DNA of 64,000 nt from Burkholderia pseudomultivorans (lineage in GTDB: Bacteria > Pseudomonadota > Gammaproteobacteria > Burkholderiales > Burkholderiaceae). Positions 27,711 through 36,052 of this stretch are shown piece by piece; within the stretch, counting starts at the first letter, position 1; the number at the start of each line of letters is the position of its first letter. The DNA lies in contig NZ_CABVPP010000013.1 of NCBI RefSeq assembly GCF_902499075.1, positions 1 to 64,000 on the forward strand, given 5' to 3'. The notes beneath the pieces are model-generated. The model did not search any database. It worked only from the letters and a program-made list of their open reading frames with translations, and was not told the origin of the DNA. The position numbers and the translations under genes are program-made.

Positions 27711-28742
27711 TCAGGCTGCTTCGTCAGCGTCCCTGACTTGCTGTTTGCGCCACTGCACGACACTGCAGCCGAAATGCGCACGAAACCAGTGGCTGAAACC
27801 GCTGGGCGCGGAGAAGCCCAGCAGGTGCGCAATCTCGGCTGCGGCGAGGTTGCTGCCGCGCAGGTGGTGCAGCGCGAGTTCCCGCCGCACTTCGTCGAGC
27901 AACGCGCTGAAGGTCAGCCCTTCCGCGTCCAGATGGCGGTGCAACGTGCGCCGGTCGATACGCAGACGGCGAGCCACCGCGTCCGCCGTACAGCGGCCTA
28001 CCGGCAACAGCGCCAGGATCAACTCGCGGCACGTTTCGCCGGCGCGGTTGCCGCGCCGCTGCAGCGCGGATTCCAGATAGTCGCGGGCAAAGCCGGCGAT
28101 CCCGGGTTCCTGCTCGCCACGCGGCTGTCGCAAGTCCGCGGCCGCGCAGACGATGCCGTTGAACGGCTGGTCGAACAACACCTTGCAGCCGAAAAAGGCC
28201 CGGTGCGCGGCCGCGTCGGCCGGCGGCGCGTGCGTAAAGCAGACCTTGCGCGGTCGCCAGCCGGGGGGAGTCAACTCCTTGAGCGTGCGGAACATCACGC
28301 CTACCGCCAGTTCCATCGATTGGCGCATGGGCAAACCGGCGCTGGGCAGCAGGTCTTCACGGACGATGGTGTTGTCCCCGTCGTCCTCGACACGGGTGAG
28401 GAGCGAAGCGTGGAGCAGCTTGCGGTACCGGCACAGCGCGTCCAGCGCCTCGCGCGGCGTGGCGGCCTCGCGCAACACGAGGCTGATCGGCCCCAGGTTC
28501 GACAGGGAACGGCGTGCCGCCAGCCGCAACGCAAAGTCTTCGGCGCCGGTCGCCTCGGCGGCAAGGTTCAGCGCCTCGCGCACTGCATCGCTGGGGAGCG
28601 GCGTTTCCGGGTCCTGCAGCAACCGCGCCGAGAGTCCCGCCTTGCGCAGCAGCGCCCGTGGGTCTGCGCCCAGCGTCCGTACCAGCTCGACATAGCCGTT
28701 CAGGCTGGCACTGCGGATGAGACGGCCCGGATTCTTCGTCAT
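27711..28742 (-). CDS. AraC-family transcriptional regulator, copy 1
   Basis: A 343-residue regulator. The N-terminal ligand domain (residues about 10-220) is of the Arabinose_bd type, seen in ArgR/OruR-like AraC proteins. The C-terminal HTH region has RRLRIDRRTLHRHLDAEGLTFSALLDEVRRELALHHL near residue 260 and IAHLLGFSAPSGFSHWFRAHFG near 306, the two helix-turn-helix units of AraC. It begins 3 bp after the stop of the second regulator, so both are probably co-transcribed from the region left of 29882. It is a paralogue of that regulator and likely controls one or both dioxygenase-BKACE units. The effector is unknown. Confidence 0.88.
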   Translation of the reverse strand: MTKNPGRLIRSASLNGYVELVRTLGADPRALLRKAGLSARLLQDPETPLPSDAVREALNLAAEATGAEDFALRLAARRSLSNLGPISLVLREAATPREALDALCRYRKLLHASLLTRVEDDGDNTIVREDLLPSAGLPMRQSMELAVGVMFRTLKELTPPGWRPRKVCFTHAPPADAAAHRAFFGCKVLFDQPFNGIVCAAADLRQPRGEQEPGIAGFARDYLESALQRRGNRAGETCRELILALLPVGRCTADAVARRLRIDRRTLHRHLDAEGLTFSALLDEVRRELALHHLRGSNLAAAEIAHLLGFSAPSGFSHWFRAHFGCSVVQWRKQQVRDADEAA

Positions 28743-28745
28743 CGC

Positions 28746-29738
28746 CTATGCGTTGCGGTTGCGCCACGCCTGCGGCGGGCAGCCAAACTGCGCGCTGAAC
28801 CAGCGCGTGAAGGCGCTGTGGCTCGCATAGCCCAGCATCGTGGCGATCTGCCCCATCCCGTAGTGCGGGTTGGCCAGGTAACGCCGGGCAAGGTCGTGCC
28901 GCACTTCGTCGAGCAGCGTGGTGAACGACAGCCCCTCGGCATCCAGCGCGCGCTGCAGCGTGCGCATGCTGCGCCCCAGCCCTTGCGCCACGCCCGCGCA
29001 GGTGGCCCGGCCCGAGGGCAGCAGCAGGTAGATGGCGCGGCGCACCTGCTGGCCGATGCTGGCATCGCGGGCGCTGATCTGGGCATCCACCAGCGTCTGC
29101 GCGTAGCGGGCGAGCGTGGGGTCGGCCAACGGGTTCGGCTCGTCCAGGTCGGCCGCCCGGCAAACGATGCCGTTGAATTCCGCGTCGAACTGCAGGCGGC
29201 AGGCGAACAGCCGCTTGTGTACGGATAGATCGCGCGGGGCCGAATGGGAAAAGCACACGCATTGCGGCCGCCAGCGCTCGTGCAGCAGCGCCGCACACAT
29301 GCGGTAGAGCACGCCGATGGCGAGATCGACGGACTGCTGCATGGGCCGCGCGGCCACGATGTCTTCGCGCAGGATGACCACGCCGTCCGCGTCTTCCATC
29401 TGAATGGCGAGCGATTCGTTCAGCACATGCGCGTAGGCAATCAGTGTGGCCAACGCATCGCGCAGCGTAGGCTGGTGCAGCAGCAGCAGGCTCACCACGC
29501 CGAAGTGCGAAAGCTGGCGCGACTCGGCCATGCGCAGGCCCAGCGTGTCGCACCGAACGGCTTCGGCCGCGTCTTCGATGACTTGCGCAGCCACGGCGGC
29601 GTCGATGAGTTGATCGGGCTCGCGAACGAGCGCAGGCCGCAGTCCCGCGACGCGCAGGGCTTTATCCGCGTCACCGCCGAGGGCGCGCATGACTTCGGCA
29701 AAGCCGGTCAATGCCGCCGCGCGCACCAAAGTCACCAT
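28746..29738 (-). CDS. AraC-family transcriptional regulator, copy 2
   Basis: A 330-residue paralogue of the regulator at 27711-28742, with the same Arabinose_bd-type N-terminal domain (LRDALATLIAYAHVLNESLAIQMED near residue 85). The C-terminal AraC HTH pair is GLGRSMRTLQRALDAEGLSFTTLLDEVRHDLARRYL near residue 248 and IATMLGYASHSAFTRWFSAQFG near 297. ATG 29738 is chosen because it starts the conserved domain; sequence further upstream in the frame lies in the operator region. The gene is divergent from the second dioxygenase gene, and the 143-bp gap contains direct repeats spaced 21 bp, so autoregulation is likely. Confidence 0.88.
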   Translation of the reverse strand: MVTLVRAAALTGFAEVMRALGGDADKALRVAGLRPALVREPDQLIDAAVAAQVIEDAAEAVRCDTLGLRMAESRQLSHFGVVSLLLLHQPTLRDALATLIAYAHVLNESLAIQMEDADGVVILREDIVAARPMQQSVDLAIGVLYRMCAALLHERWRPQCVCFSHSAPRDLSVHKRLFACRLQFDAEFNGIVCRAADLDEPNPLADPTLARYAQTLVDAQISARDASIGQQVRRAIYLLLPSGRATCAGVAQGLGRSMRTLQRALDAEGLSFTTLLDEVRHDLARRYLANPHYGMGQIATMLGYASHSAFTRWFSAQFGCPPQAWRNRNA

Positions 29739-29766
29739 TTTCGCCCCCCTTGGGGAAAACCCAGGC

Positions 29767-29842
29767 TGGCATGAAGAGTATAGCCAGTGGCACGAAATGC
29801 AAAGCGGGGGAACACCCGTATTTCTAAGATGGCACCTATTGG
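29767..29842. promoter_or_regulatory. Repeats on a 21-bp register in the divergent AraC/dioxygenase region
   Basis: TGGCATGAAGAG begins at 29767 and TGGCACGAAATG at 29788, exactly 21 bp apart. A further TGGCACC begins at 29830, 42 bp on. All are in the same orientation. Multiples of 21 bp keep the boxes on one DNA face, as for AraC-family operators. The region serves both the regulator start (29738) and the dioxygenase start (29882). The second box resembles the 25478-25498 unit (14 of 19 aligned positions). Confidence 0.6.
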
Positions 29843-29881
29843 ACGACCGATCCACACCCCGCACCGTGAAGGAGACAAGCG

Positions 29882-30730
29882 ATGCGTATCGAACCACTCA
29901 CCTGCGCCATTGGTGCCGAAATCACCGGTGTGAACCTGGCCGACGCCACACGCGACGACGCACTGTTTGCCGAAATCCGGGCCGCGTTGCTGAAGCACAA
30001 GGTCGTGTTTCTGCGCGACCAGGACATCGCGCGCACCGACCACGTGGCGTTCGCGCGCCGCTTCGGCGAACTCGAAGACCACCCGGTGGTGGGCAGCGAC
30101 CCGGAGAACCCGGGCCTGGTGCGCATCTACAAGTCGCCCGACGCGCCCAACGATCACTACGAAAATGGCTGGCACGCGGATGCGACGTGGCGTGAAATCC
30201 CGCAAATGGGTGCCGTGCTGCGCTGCATCGAATGCCCGCCCGTCGGCGGCGACACCATGTGGGCCAACATGGTGCTGGCCTACGAAAAGCTGCCGCGGCA
30301 CGTCAAGGACCTGATCGCGCCGCTGCGGGCGCGCCACAGCATCGAAGCCACCTTCGGCGCAGTCATGCCGATCGAACAGCGCCTGGCGCTCAAGGCCCGG
30401 TTCCCCGACGCCGAGCACCCGGTGGTCCGCACCCATCCCGAGACGGGCGAGAAGGTGCTGTTCGTGTGCGGCTTCACCACGCACTTCACCAACTACCACA
30501 ACCCCGGCAACGTGCGCGTCGGGCAGGACTTCACGCGCGGCGCCTCCGACCTGCTCCAGTACCTGATCAGCCAGGCCGCCATCCCCGAATACCAGGTGCG
30601 CTGGCGCTGGAAGCAGGGCGACATCGCCATCTGGGACAACCGTGCCACCCAGCACTACGCGGTGATGGACTACCCGCCCTGCCATCGGAAGATGGAGCGC
30701 GCCGGAATCGTCGGCACCCGGCCTTACTGA
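29882..30730 (+). CDS. TauD/TfdA-family Fe(II)/2-oxoglutarate dioxygenase, copy 2
   Basis: A 282-residue paralogue of the enzyme at 25622. The iron ligands are His98 and Asp100 in GWHADATW and His258 in TQHYAVMDYP, with the oxoglutarate arginine in KMERAG near residue 273. The active-site lid differs from copy 1 (HADATWREIP against HSDGLWRPNP), which may reflect a different substrate. It heads a unit with BKACE copy 2 (33 bp downstream), a hydrolase and a quinone oxidoreductase. A GAAGGAG ribosome site precedes the ATG. The substrate is unknown. Confidence 0.88.
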   Translation: MRIEPLTCAIGAEITGVNLADATRDDALFAEIRAALLKHKVVFLRDQDIARTDHVAFARRFGELEDHPVVGSDPENPGLVRIYKSPDAPNDHYENGWHADATWREIPQMGAVLRCIECPPVGGDTMWANMVLAYEKLPRHVKDLIAPLRARHSIEATFGAVMPIEQRLALKARFPDAEHPVVRTHPETGEKVLFVCGFTTHFTNYHNPGNVRVGQDFTRGASDLLQYLISQAAIPEYQVRWRWKQGDIAIWDNRATQHYAVMDYPPCHRKMERAGIVGTRPY

Positions 30731-30763
30731 ATCTCACCATCCGAATACCCAGGAGATACCACC

Positions 30764-31822
30764 ATGAACTTCCTCGACGGCCATCTGTTCCCGGAAAACC
30801 AGCCGCCGCTGATCATCACCGCCGCGCCTTATGCGCCGTCGTATGTGCCGTCGGATTTCCCCGAGGACATCCCGGTCACGATGGAGGCGCAGATCCAGAA
30901 GGCCGTCGATTGCTACAACGCCGGCGCAACCGTGCTGCACCTGCACGTGCGCGAGCTGGACGGCAAGGGCAGCAAGCGGTTGTCCAAGTTCAACGAATTG
31001 ATCGCCGGCGTGCGCGCGCGCGTGCCTGACATGATCATCCAGGTCGGCGGCTCGATCAGCTTTGCACCGGAAACCGAAGGCGCGGCGGCCAAGTGGCTGT
31101 CGGACGACACGCGCCACATGCTGGCCGAGCTGGACCCGAAGCCCGACCAGGTGACCGTGACGATCAACACGTCGCAGATGAACTTCCTGGAGCAGTTCGA
31201 CTATCGCGACTGGCAGGGCAGTTCGCTGGAAGACCCGGTGGTTTACGGCGCCTACAAGGAAATGACCGTGCCGGCGCAGCCCGGCTGGGCCGAGGAGCAC
31301 ATTCGTCGCCTGACGGCCGCAGGCATCCAGAGCGCGTTCCAGTGCTACAACCAGAACAGCTTCGAATCGGTCGAGCGACTCATTCGCCGCGGCATCTACA
31401 AGGGCCCGCTGGTGCTGAACTGGGTGGCGATCGGCGGCGGCATGGATTCGCCCAACGTCTACACGCTGGCCAACTTCTTGCGCGGCGTGCCCGACGGCGC
31501 GGTGCTGACGGTGGAAAGTTCGGTGCTCAACGTGCTGCCGGTCAACATGATGGGCATCGCGATGGGCCTGCACGTGCGCACCGGCACCGAGGACAACCTG
31601 TGGAACCAGTCGCGTACCACGAAGATCGGCACGGTCGAACAGATCGAGCAGCTGGTGCGTATCTCGCGCGAGTTCGGCCGCCCGATCGCCACCGCGAAAC
31701 AGGCGCGCGAGATCTGCAAGATCGGCGTGTTCTACGACACGGTCGACGAAACCCTGGCCGCCAACGGCTTCGCGCCGAACGCCCCCGGTCGCCAGCAGGG
31801 CTTCCTGCGCAAGGTCGCCTGA
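30764..31822 (+). CDS. BKACE-family beta-keto acid cleavage enzyme, copy 2
   Basis: A 352-residue paralogue of the enzyme at 26545. The zinc-binding pair ATVLHLHVRELDGKGS is unchanged. The Glu motif is VLTVESSVLN and the later block is HVRTGTEDNLWN, closer to the family consensus than copy 1 (which has CGTEDCLWN). The middle segment near residues 139-155 differs most between the copies (LEQFDYRDWQGSSLEDP against TDQAEDADFKGTSREIP), a candidate specificity region. The stop is 2 bp before the next ATG, so it is coupled to the hydrolase. Confidence 0.88.
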   Translation: MNFLDGHLFPENQPPLIITAAPYAPSYVPSDFPEDIPVTMEAQIQKAVDCYNAGATVLHLHVRELDGKGSKRLSKFNELIAGVRARVPDMIIQVGGSISFAPETEGAAAKWLSDDTRHMLAELDPKPDQVTVTINTSQMNFLEQFDYRDWQGSSLEDPVVYGAYKEMTVPAQPGWAEEHIRRLTAAGIQSAFQCYNQNSFESVERLIRRGIYKGPLVLNWVAIGGGMDSPNVYTLANFLRGVPDGAVLTVESSVLNVLPVNMMGIAMGLHVRTGTEDNLWNQSRTTKIGTVEQIEQLVRISREFGRPIATAKQAREICKIGVFYDTVDETLAANGFAPNAPGRQQGFLRKVA

Positions 31823-31824
31823 GC

Positions 31825-32391
31825 ATGCCCACCGTTACGCCCACCGTCCTCATCGTCCCCGGTCTGCGCGATCACGTGGATACCCATTGGCAAACGCTGC
31901 TGGCCGCGCAATTGCCGCGCGTACGCACCGTGCCGCCGATGGGCCGCAGCCGTGAAGGGCTGGACTGCGCGGCCCGCGTGGAAGCCATCGAGCGCGAAGC
32001 CGGCGCCATCGACGGCCCGATCGTGATCGTCGCGCACAGCGGCGGCTGCGTGATGCTCGCGCACTGGGCGCAGCGTACGCGCCGCGCGGTGCAGGGCGCG
32101 CTGCTGGCCGCGCCGCCGGAATTCGAGCGCCCGATGCCCGACGGCTACCCGACACTCGATGAGTTGCGAGACGGCGGCTGGTTTCCGGTGCCCCTGCAAC
32201 CGCTGCCGTTTCCCAGCATCGTGGCCGCCAGCCGCAACGACCCGCTCGCGCGCCATGAACGAGTGGAATACATGGCGCGCTGCTGGGGCAGCCGCCTGGT
32301 GGACCTCGGCAACGTGGGCCATCTCAACCCCGCGTCCGGCTATGGCGAATGGCCGCGCGCGCATGAATTCATTGCCGAGCTGTCGGTTTGA
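31825..32391 (+). CDS. Alpha/beta hydrolase of the RBBP9/YdeN family
   Basis: A 188-residue small serine hydrolase. It begins TVLIVPGLRDHVDTHWQ and has the nucleophile elbow VAHSGGCVMLAHWA (Ser near residue 72). A later Asp (ASRNDPLARHERV) and His (VGHLNPASGYGEWP) complete the catalytic triad expected for RBBP9/YdeN proteins. It starts 2 bp after BKACE copy 2 and is followed 17 bp later by the quinone oxidoreductase, so it is inside the catabolic operon. It could hydrolyse an ester or acyl-CoA intermediate, which is inference. Confidence 0.85.
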   Translation: MPTVTPTVLIVPGLRDHVDTHWQTLLAAQLPRVRTVPPMGRSREGLDCAARVEAIEREAGAIDGPIVIVAHSGGCVMLAHWAQRTRRAVQGALLAAPPEFERPMPDGYPTLDELRDGGWFPVPLQPLPFPSIVAASRNDPLARHERVEYMARCWGSRLVDLGNVGHLNPASGYGEWPRAHEFIAELSV

Positions 32392-32408
32392 ACCGAGGAG
32401 ACACGATC

Positions 32409-33380
32409 ATGGTCAAGGCAGTACGTTTTTACGAAACCGGCGGCCCCGAGGTGCTGAAGCTCGAAAACGTCGAGGTGGGCGACCCCGGCCCCGGCGAGGC
32501 GCGCGTGCGTCACAGCTTCGTTGCGCTGAACTTCATCGACATCTATTTCCGCACCGGGCGCTATCCGCTGGACCTGCCCAACGGTCTGGGCTCCGATGCC
32601 GTGGGCGTGGTCGAGGCCGTGGGGCCCGGCGTCGACTATCTGAAGCCCGGCGACCGCGTCGGCTACCTGATCGGCCCGCAGGGCGCGTACGCCGAAGCGC
32701 GCGTGATGCCCGCGGCCGTGCTGATCCCGCTGCCCGACGGCATCGGCGACCGCACCGCCGCCACGCTGATGATGAAGGGCATGACGGCTCAGTACCTGTT
32801 CCGCCAGGTCTACCCGTTGAACGGCGGTGAAACCATCCTGTATCACGCCGCCGCCGGCGGCGTGGGCCTGATCGCCTGCCAGTGGGCGCGCGCGCTCGGC
32901 GTGACGATGATCGGCACCGTGAGCACCGACGAGAAAGCCGCTCTCGCCAAAGCCAACGGCTGCACGCACACCATCGTGACCTCGCGCGAAAACATCGTCG
33001 ATCGCGTGAAGGAGCTGACGGACGGCAAGGGTGTGAGCGTGGTCTACGACTCGGTGGGCAAGGACACGCTGATGGATTCGCTGAGCTGCCTGCAGCCGCG
33101 CGGCCACTTCGTGAGCAACGGTACGTCGTCCGGCCCGGTGGTCGTCGATTCGCAACTGCTCGCCTCCAAGGGCTCGATCTGGATGACGCGGCCTGCGATG
33201 ATCCACTACATCCACCCGCGCCCGCACATGCTCGACATGGCGACGGAATTGTTCGACCACGTGCTGGCCGGCAACATCGTGAGCGAGCCGCAGCAGGCGT
33301 TCGCGCTCGAAGACGCGGCCGACGCGCACCGCGCGCTCGAAGCGCGCAAGACGGTCGGTTCGACCATCCTCGTGCCATGA
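32409..33380 (+). CDS. Zinc-independent quinone oxidoreductase (MDR family), in the catabolic operon
   Basis: A 323-residue medium-chain reductase of the QOR group. It has LNFIDIYFRTGRYP near residue 43, the dinucleotide-binding motif HAAAGGVGLIACQWA near 147, and VVYDSVGKDT near 215. The zinc-ligand cysteines of alcohol dehydrogenases are absent. The ATG at 32409 follows GAGGAGACACG. A second QOR in the window, at 45992-46966, is clearly homologous; this copy probably arose for the operon. In this setting it may reduce an unsaturated or quinone intermediate. Confidence 0.85.
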   Translation: MVKAVRFYETGGPEVLKLENVEVGDPGPGEARVRHSFVALNFIDIYFRTGRYPLDLPNGLGSDAVGVVEAVGPGVDYLKPGDRVGYLIGPQGAYAEARVMPAAVLIPLPDGIGDRTAATLMMKGMTAQYLFRQVYPLNGGETILYHAAAGGVGLIACQWARALGVTMIGTVSTDEKAALAKANGCTHTIVTSRENIVDRVKELTDGKGVSVVYDSVGKDTLMDSLSCLQPRGHFVSNGTSSGPVVVDSQLLASKGSIWMTRPAMIHYIHPRPHMLDMATELFDHVLAGNIVSEPQQAFALEDAADAHRALEARKTVGSTILVP

Positions 33381-33458
33381 GGCGGTCGGTGCGGGCGTGA
33401 CGGACGCCGTCGCGACACGAGCGTAGTCTCGCGGCGATAACGAATCAAGGAGACGAAG

Positions 33459-34760
33459 ATGGGAATGCATGCGATCACGGCCCCGGGCGACGCCCTTGCG
33501 CCCGCACCGACCGTATCCCGGGCATATGCGTGGAGCGTTTTCGCGTTGACGTTCGGCCTGCTGCTCGCGGACTACATGTCGCGGCAGGTGCTCAACGCGG
33601 TCTTCCCGCTGCTGAAGGCGCAGTGGCTGCTGAGCGATACGCGGCTCGGCTCGCTGAGCAGCGTCGTGTCGCTGATGGTCGGGCTGCTGACGTTTCCGCT
33701 GTCGCTGCTCGCGGATCGCTGGGGGCGGGTGCGCAGCCTGATCCTGATGGCCGTGATCTGGAGCGTCGCGACGCTCGGCTGTGCGGTGTCCGCGAACTAC
33801 GGCCAGATGTTTGCCGCGCGGTTCGTCGTCGGCGTCGGCGAGGCCGCGTACGGCAGTGTCGGGCTCGCGGTCGTGCTGAGCGTGTTCCCCGCGCATCTGC
33901 GTGCGACGCTGTCCGGCTCGTTCCTGGCGGGCGGTGCGTTCGGCTCGATGCTCGGGATGGCGTTGAGCGGGATCGTCGCCGCGCACTTCGGCTGGCGCTG
34001 GTCGTTCGCGACGATGGCGATCTTCGGGCTTGCGCTCGCCGGTCTGTATCGGATCGTCGTGACCGAGAAGCGTCTCGCACCCGACGGCGACGTCGCCGCA
34101 CTCGCGGCGCTGCGCCGTGCGCGGCCGAAGATCACGCTGAAAAGCCTCGGGCCGGCGCTGTTCGCATCGAAGTCGATCGTCTACGCGTACGTCGGCTGCG
34201 GCTTGCAACTGCTCCTCCCGGGCGCGCTCTACGCGTGGCTGCCAAGCTTTCTCGGCCGCTACTACGGGCTGCACGTCGATCGCGCGAGTGCGCTCGCCGC
34301 GGTGTTCGTGCTGACGACGGGCGTCGGGATGATCGTCTGCGGCATCGTGACCGACCGCATCAGCCGGCGCCATGCACCGCGCAAGTGGACGGTCGCGGCA
34401 GCGTACTGCATGGGCTCGTTCGCCGCGCTCGGCTGCGCGTTCCTGCTGCATCCAGGCATGGCGCAGCTCGTGCTGATCGGCATCGGCATGTTCCTCGCGG
34501 CGGGCAGCGTCGGGCCGTCCGGCGCGATGGTGGCCGATCTGACGCCGCCTTCGATTCACGCGACCGCGATGGCGGTGTGGTCGCTCGCGAACAATCTGCT
34601 CGGCCTCGCGGCGGGCCCGGTACTGACCGGGATGATCGCGGACCGGATCGGCCTGCACGCGGCGCTGCAGTTGATTCCGCTCGCGGCCATCGTGTCGACC
34701 GCACTGTTCGTGATCGGCAAGCGCCACTACCCGGACGATCGGCGGCGGGTTGCCGCGTAG
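33459..34760 (+). CDS. MFS transporter, likely substrate importer of the catabolic locus
   Basis: A 433-residue major facilitator with 12 predicted membrane segments. The first-helix DYMSRQVLNAVFPLL element and the loop LADRWGRVRSLI near residue 86 are typical of anion:cation-symporter type MFS proteins, which import organic acids. It lies 78 bp after the oxidoreductase behind a strong AAGGAGA site. A porin follows on the same strand, consistent with an uptake route for the locus's substrate. The transported compound is unknown. Confidence 0.82.
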   Translation: MGMHAITAPGDALAPAPTVSRAYAWSVFALTFGLLLADYMSRQVLNAVFPLLKAQWLLSDTRLGSLSSVVSLMVGLLTFPLSLLADRWGRVRSLILMAVIWSVATLGCAVSANYGQMFAARFVVGVGEAAYGSVGLAVVLSVFPAHLRATLSGSFLAGGAFGSMLGMALSGIVAAHFGWRWSFATMAIFGLALAGLYRIVVTEKRLAPDGDVAALAALRRARPKITLKSLGPALFASKSIVYAYVGCGLQLLLPGALYAWLPSFLGRYYGLHVDRASALAAVFVLTTGVGMIVCGIVTDRISRRHAPRKWTVAAAYCMGSFAALGCAFLLHPGMAQLVLIGIGMFLAAGSVGPSGAMVADLTPPSIHATAMAVWSLANNLLGLAAGPVLTGMIADRIGLHAALQLIPLAAIVSTALFVIGKRHYPDDRRRVAA

Positions 34761-34832
34761 CGCGGCACACGCCACCCCCACACGCAGCACCCGACGAAGA
34801 CCGGAATTGCCGGGTCGGCGATTCCGCGCGTC

Positions 34833-34852
34833 ACGATAACAAACGATAACAA
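34833..34852. repeat. Tandem 10-bp direct repeat upstream of the porin gene
   Basis: Two perfect abutting copies of ACGATAACAA (34833-34842 and 34843-34852), about 55 bp before the porin start. A related CGATAAC occurs at 33436, before the MFS gene. One helical turn per copy suggests a protein-binding site. Confidence 0.5.
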
Positions 34853-34905
34853 GCAGGCATCCGGCCGGATCGGTCCGGTCGGCACAGGGAATGGAGGAGA
34901 CGTCA

Positions 34906-36027
34906 GTGAAACTGAAATGGAGCGGTGGGGCGGCACTCGCGATGTTCGCGTGCGCGGCGCATGCACAATCGTCGGTCACGCTGTACGGTGCGATCGATTC
35001 GGGTCTCGTTTATCAGAGTACGTCGGCGGCGTCGTTCGCACCGACCGCGAAGAACAACGGACACCTGTTCGGCTTCAAGGATGCCGGTATCTATTCGAGC
35101 TTCTGGGGCTTGAAGGGCAGCGAGGACATCGGCGGCGGCTACAAGGTGAACTTCCGCTTGCAGGGGGTGTTCAACAGCGGCACCGGCAAGCTCGGGCTCG
35201 CGGACACGACGGGCGGTACCGCGGTGTTCAATCAGCAGGCGACCATCGGCATCTCGGGGCCGTTCGGCACGTTCGACGCCGGGCGGCAGTTCACGCCGAT
35301 GATCTACGCGATGGCCGACACCGACGTCCGCAATGCGCAGTATTTCGGCAGCATCCTGAGCGCATGGCTCGGACTGAACCAGGCGGCCGGCTGGCCCGGT
35401 ACGAACTCGAACGTGCCGATCGGCGCGCTGTACGACAGCAACGCGCTCGTCTACCAGTCGCCGAAGTTCTACGGCGCGTCGATCGGGCTCGAATACGCGC
35501 CGGGCGGGGTGCCGGGGCAGATCCAGGGCGGCACGCGCGAGTCGGCGGTGCTCAAGTATTCGAACTACGGGCTCAATCTCGCGGCGGTCTACTACAACGC
35601 GCACGACACCAATACCGCGGCGGCGACGCCGACCGGTCTGGCCAACAATCGCTTCTACTACTTCGGCGCGAAGTACACGTTCAGCGGATTGTCGGTGTCG
35701 GCGTCGTACGGGATCGGCAAGAATCCGTCGAACACGAGCCGCACGAACTACGAAATGATTTCCGGCGGCCTCGGCTACCAGTTCAGCCCGTTCTTCCGGA
35801 TCACGTCCGGCTACTACTACCTGAAGGATCGCAACAACGGTGCGAATCATTCGAGCGAATACGCGGCGGGCGCCGAATACAGCCTGTCGAAGCGCACGAT
35901 GGTCTATGCACAGGTCGGCTACGTCGCGAACCGCGGCACGATGAACCAGACGATCACGTACGGCCAGCCTGTCGCGCCCGGCGTGTCGACGACGGCCGCG
36001 ATGATCGGCATGCGGCACACCTTCTGA
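34906..36027 (+). CDS. General porin (Gram-negative porin, OmpC-like)
   Basis: A 373-residue outer-membrane porin. A signal peptide of 20 residues ends AAHA, followed by the typical mature start QSSVTLYGAIDSGLVY. The chain has alternating beta-strand patterning and ends MIGMRHTF, with the C-terminal Phe needed for barrel assembly. The start is GTG 34906, because GGAGGAG lies 8 nt upstream; the ATG at 34891 overlaps that ribosome site. Trimeric porins admit small polar solutes. Its position after an MFS permease suggests it serves uptake for the catabolic locus, though Burkholderia have many such porins. Confidence 0.88.
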   Translation: MKLKWSGGAALAMFACAAHAQSSVTLYGAIDSGLVYQSTSAASFAPTAKNNGHLFGFKDAGIYSSFWGLKGSEDIGGGYKVNFRLQGVFNSGTGKLGLADTTGGTAVFNQQATIGISGPFGTFDAGRQFTPMIYAMADTDVRNAQYFGSILSAWLGLNQAAGWPGTNSNVPIGALYDSNALVYQSPKFYGASIGLEYAPGGVPGQIQGGTRESAVLKYSNYGLNLAAVYYNAHDTNTAAATPTGLANNRFYYFGAKYTFSGLSVSASYGIGKNPSNTSRTNYEMISGGLGYQFSPFFRITSGYYYLKDRNNGANHSSEYAAGAEYSLSKRTMVYAQVGYVANRGTMNQTITYGQPVAPGVSTTAAMIGMRHTF

Positions 36028-36052
36028 CGATGCGAAAGCGAAACGGAGAACA

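Noticed and set aside
25622-31822. A taurine or carnitine degradation pathway
   Set aside because: The dioxygenases have only the general TauD/TfdA motifs. No taurine ABC transporter, carnitine dehydrogenase or betaine genes are present.
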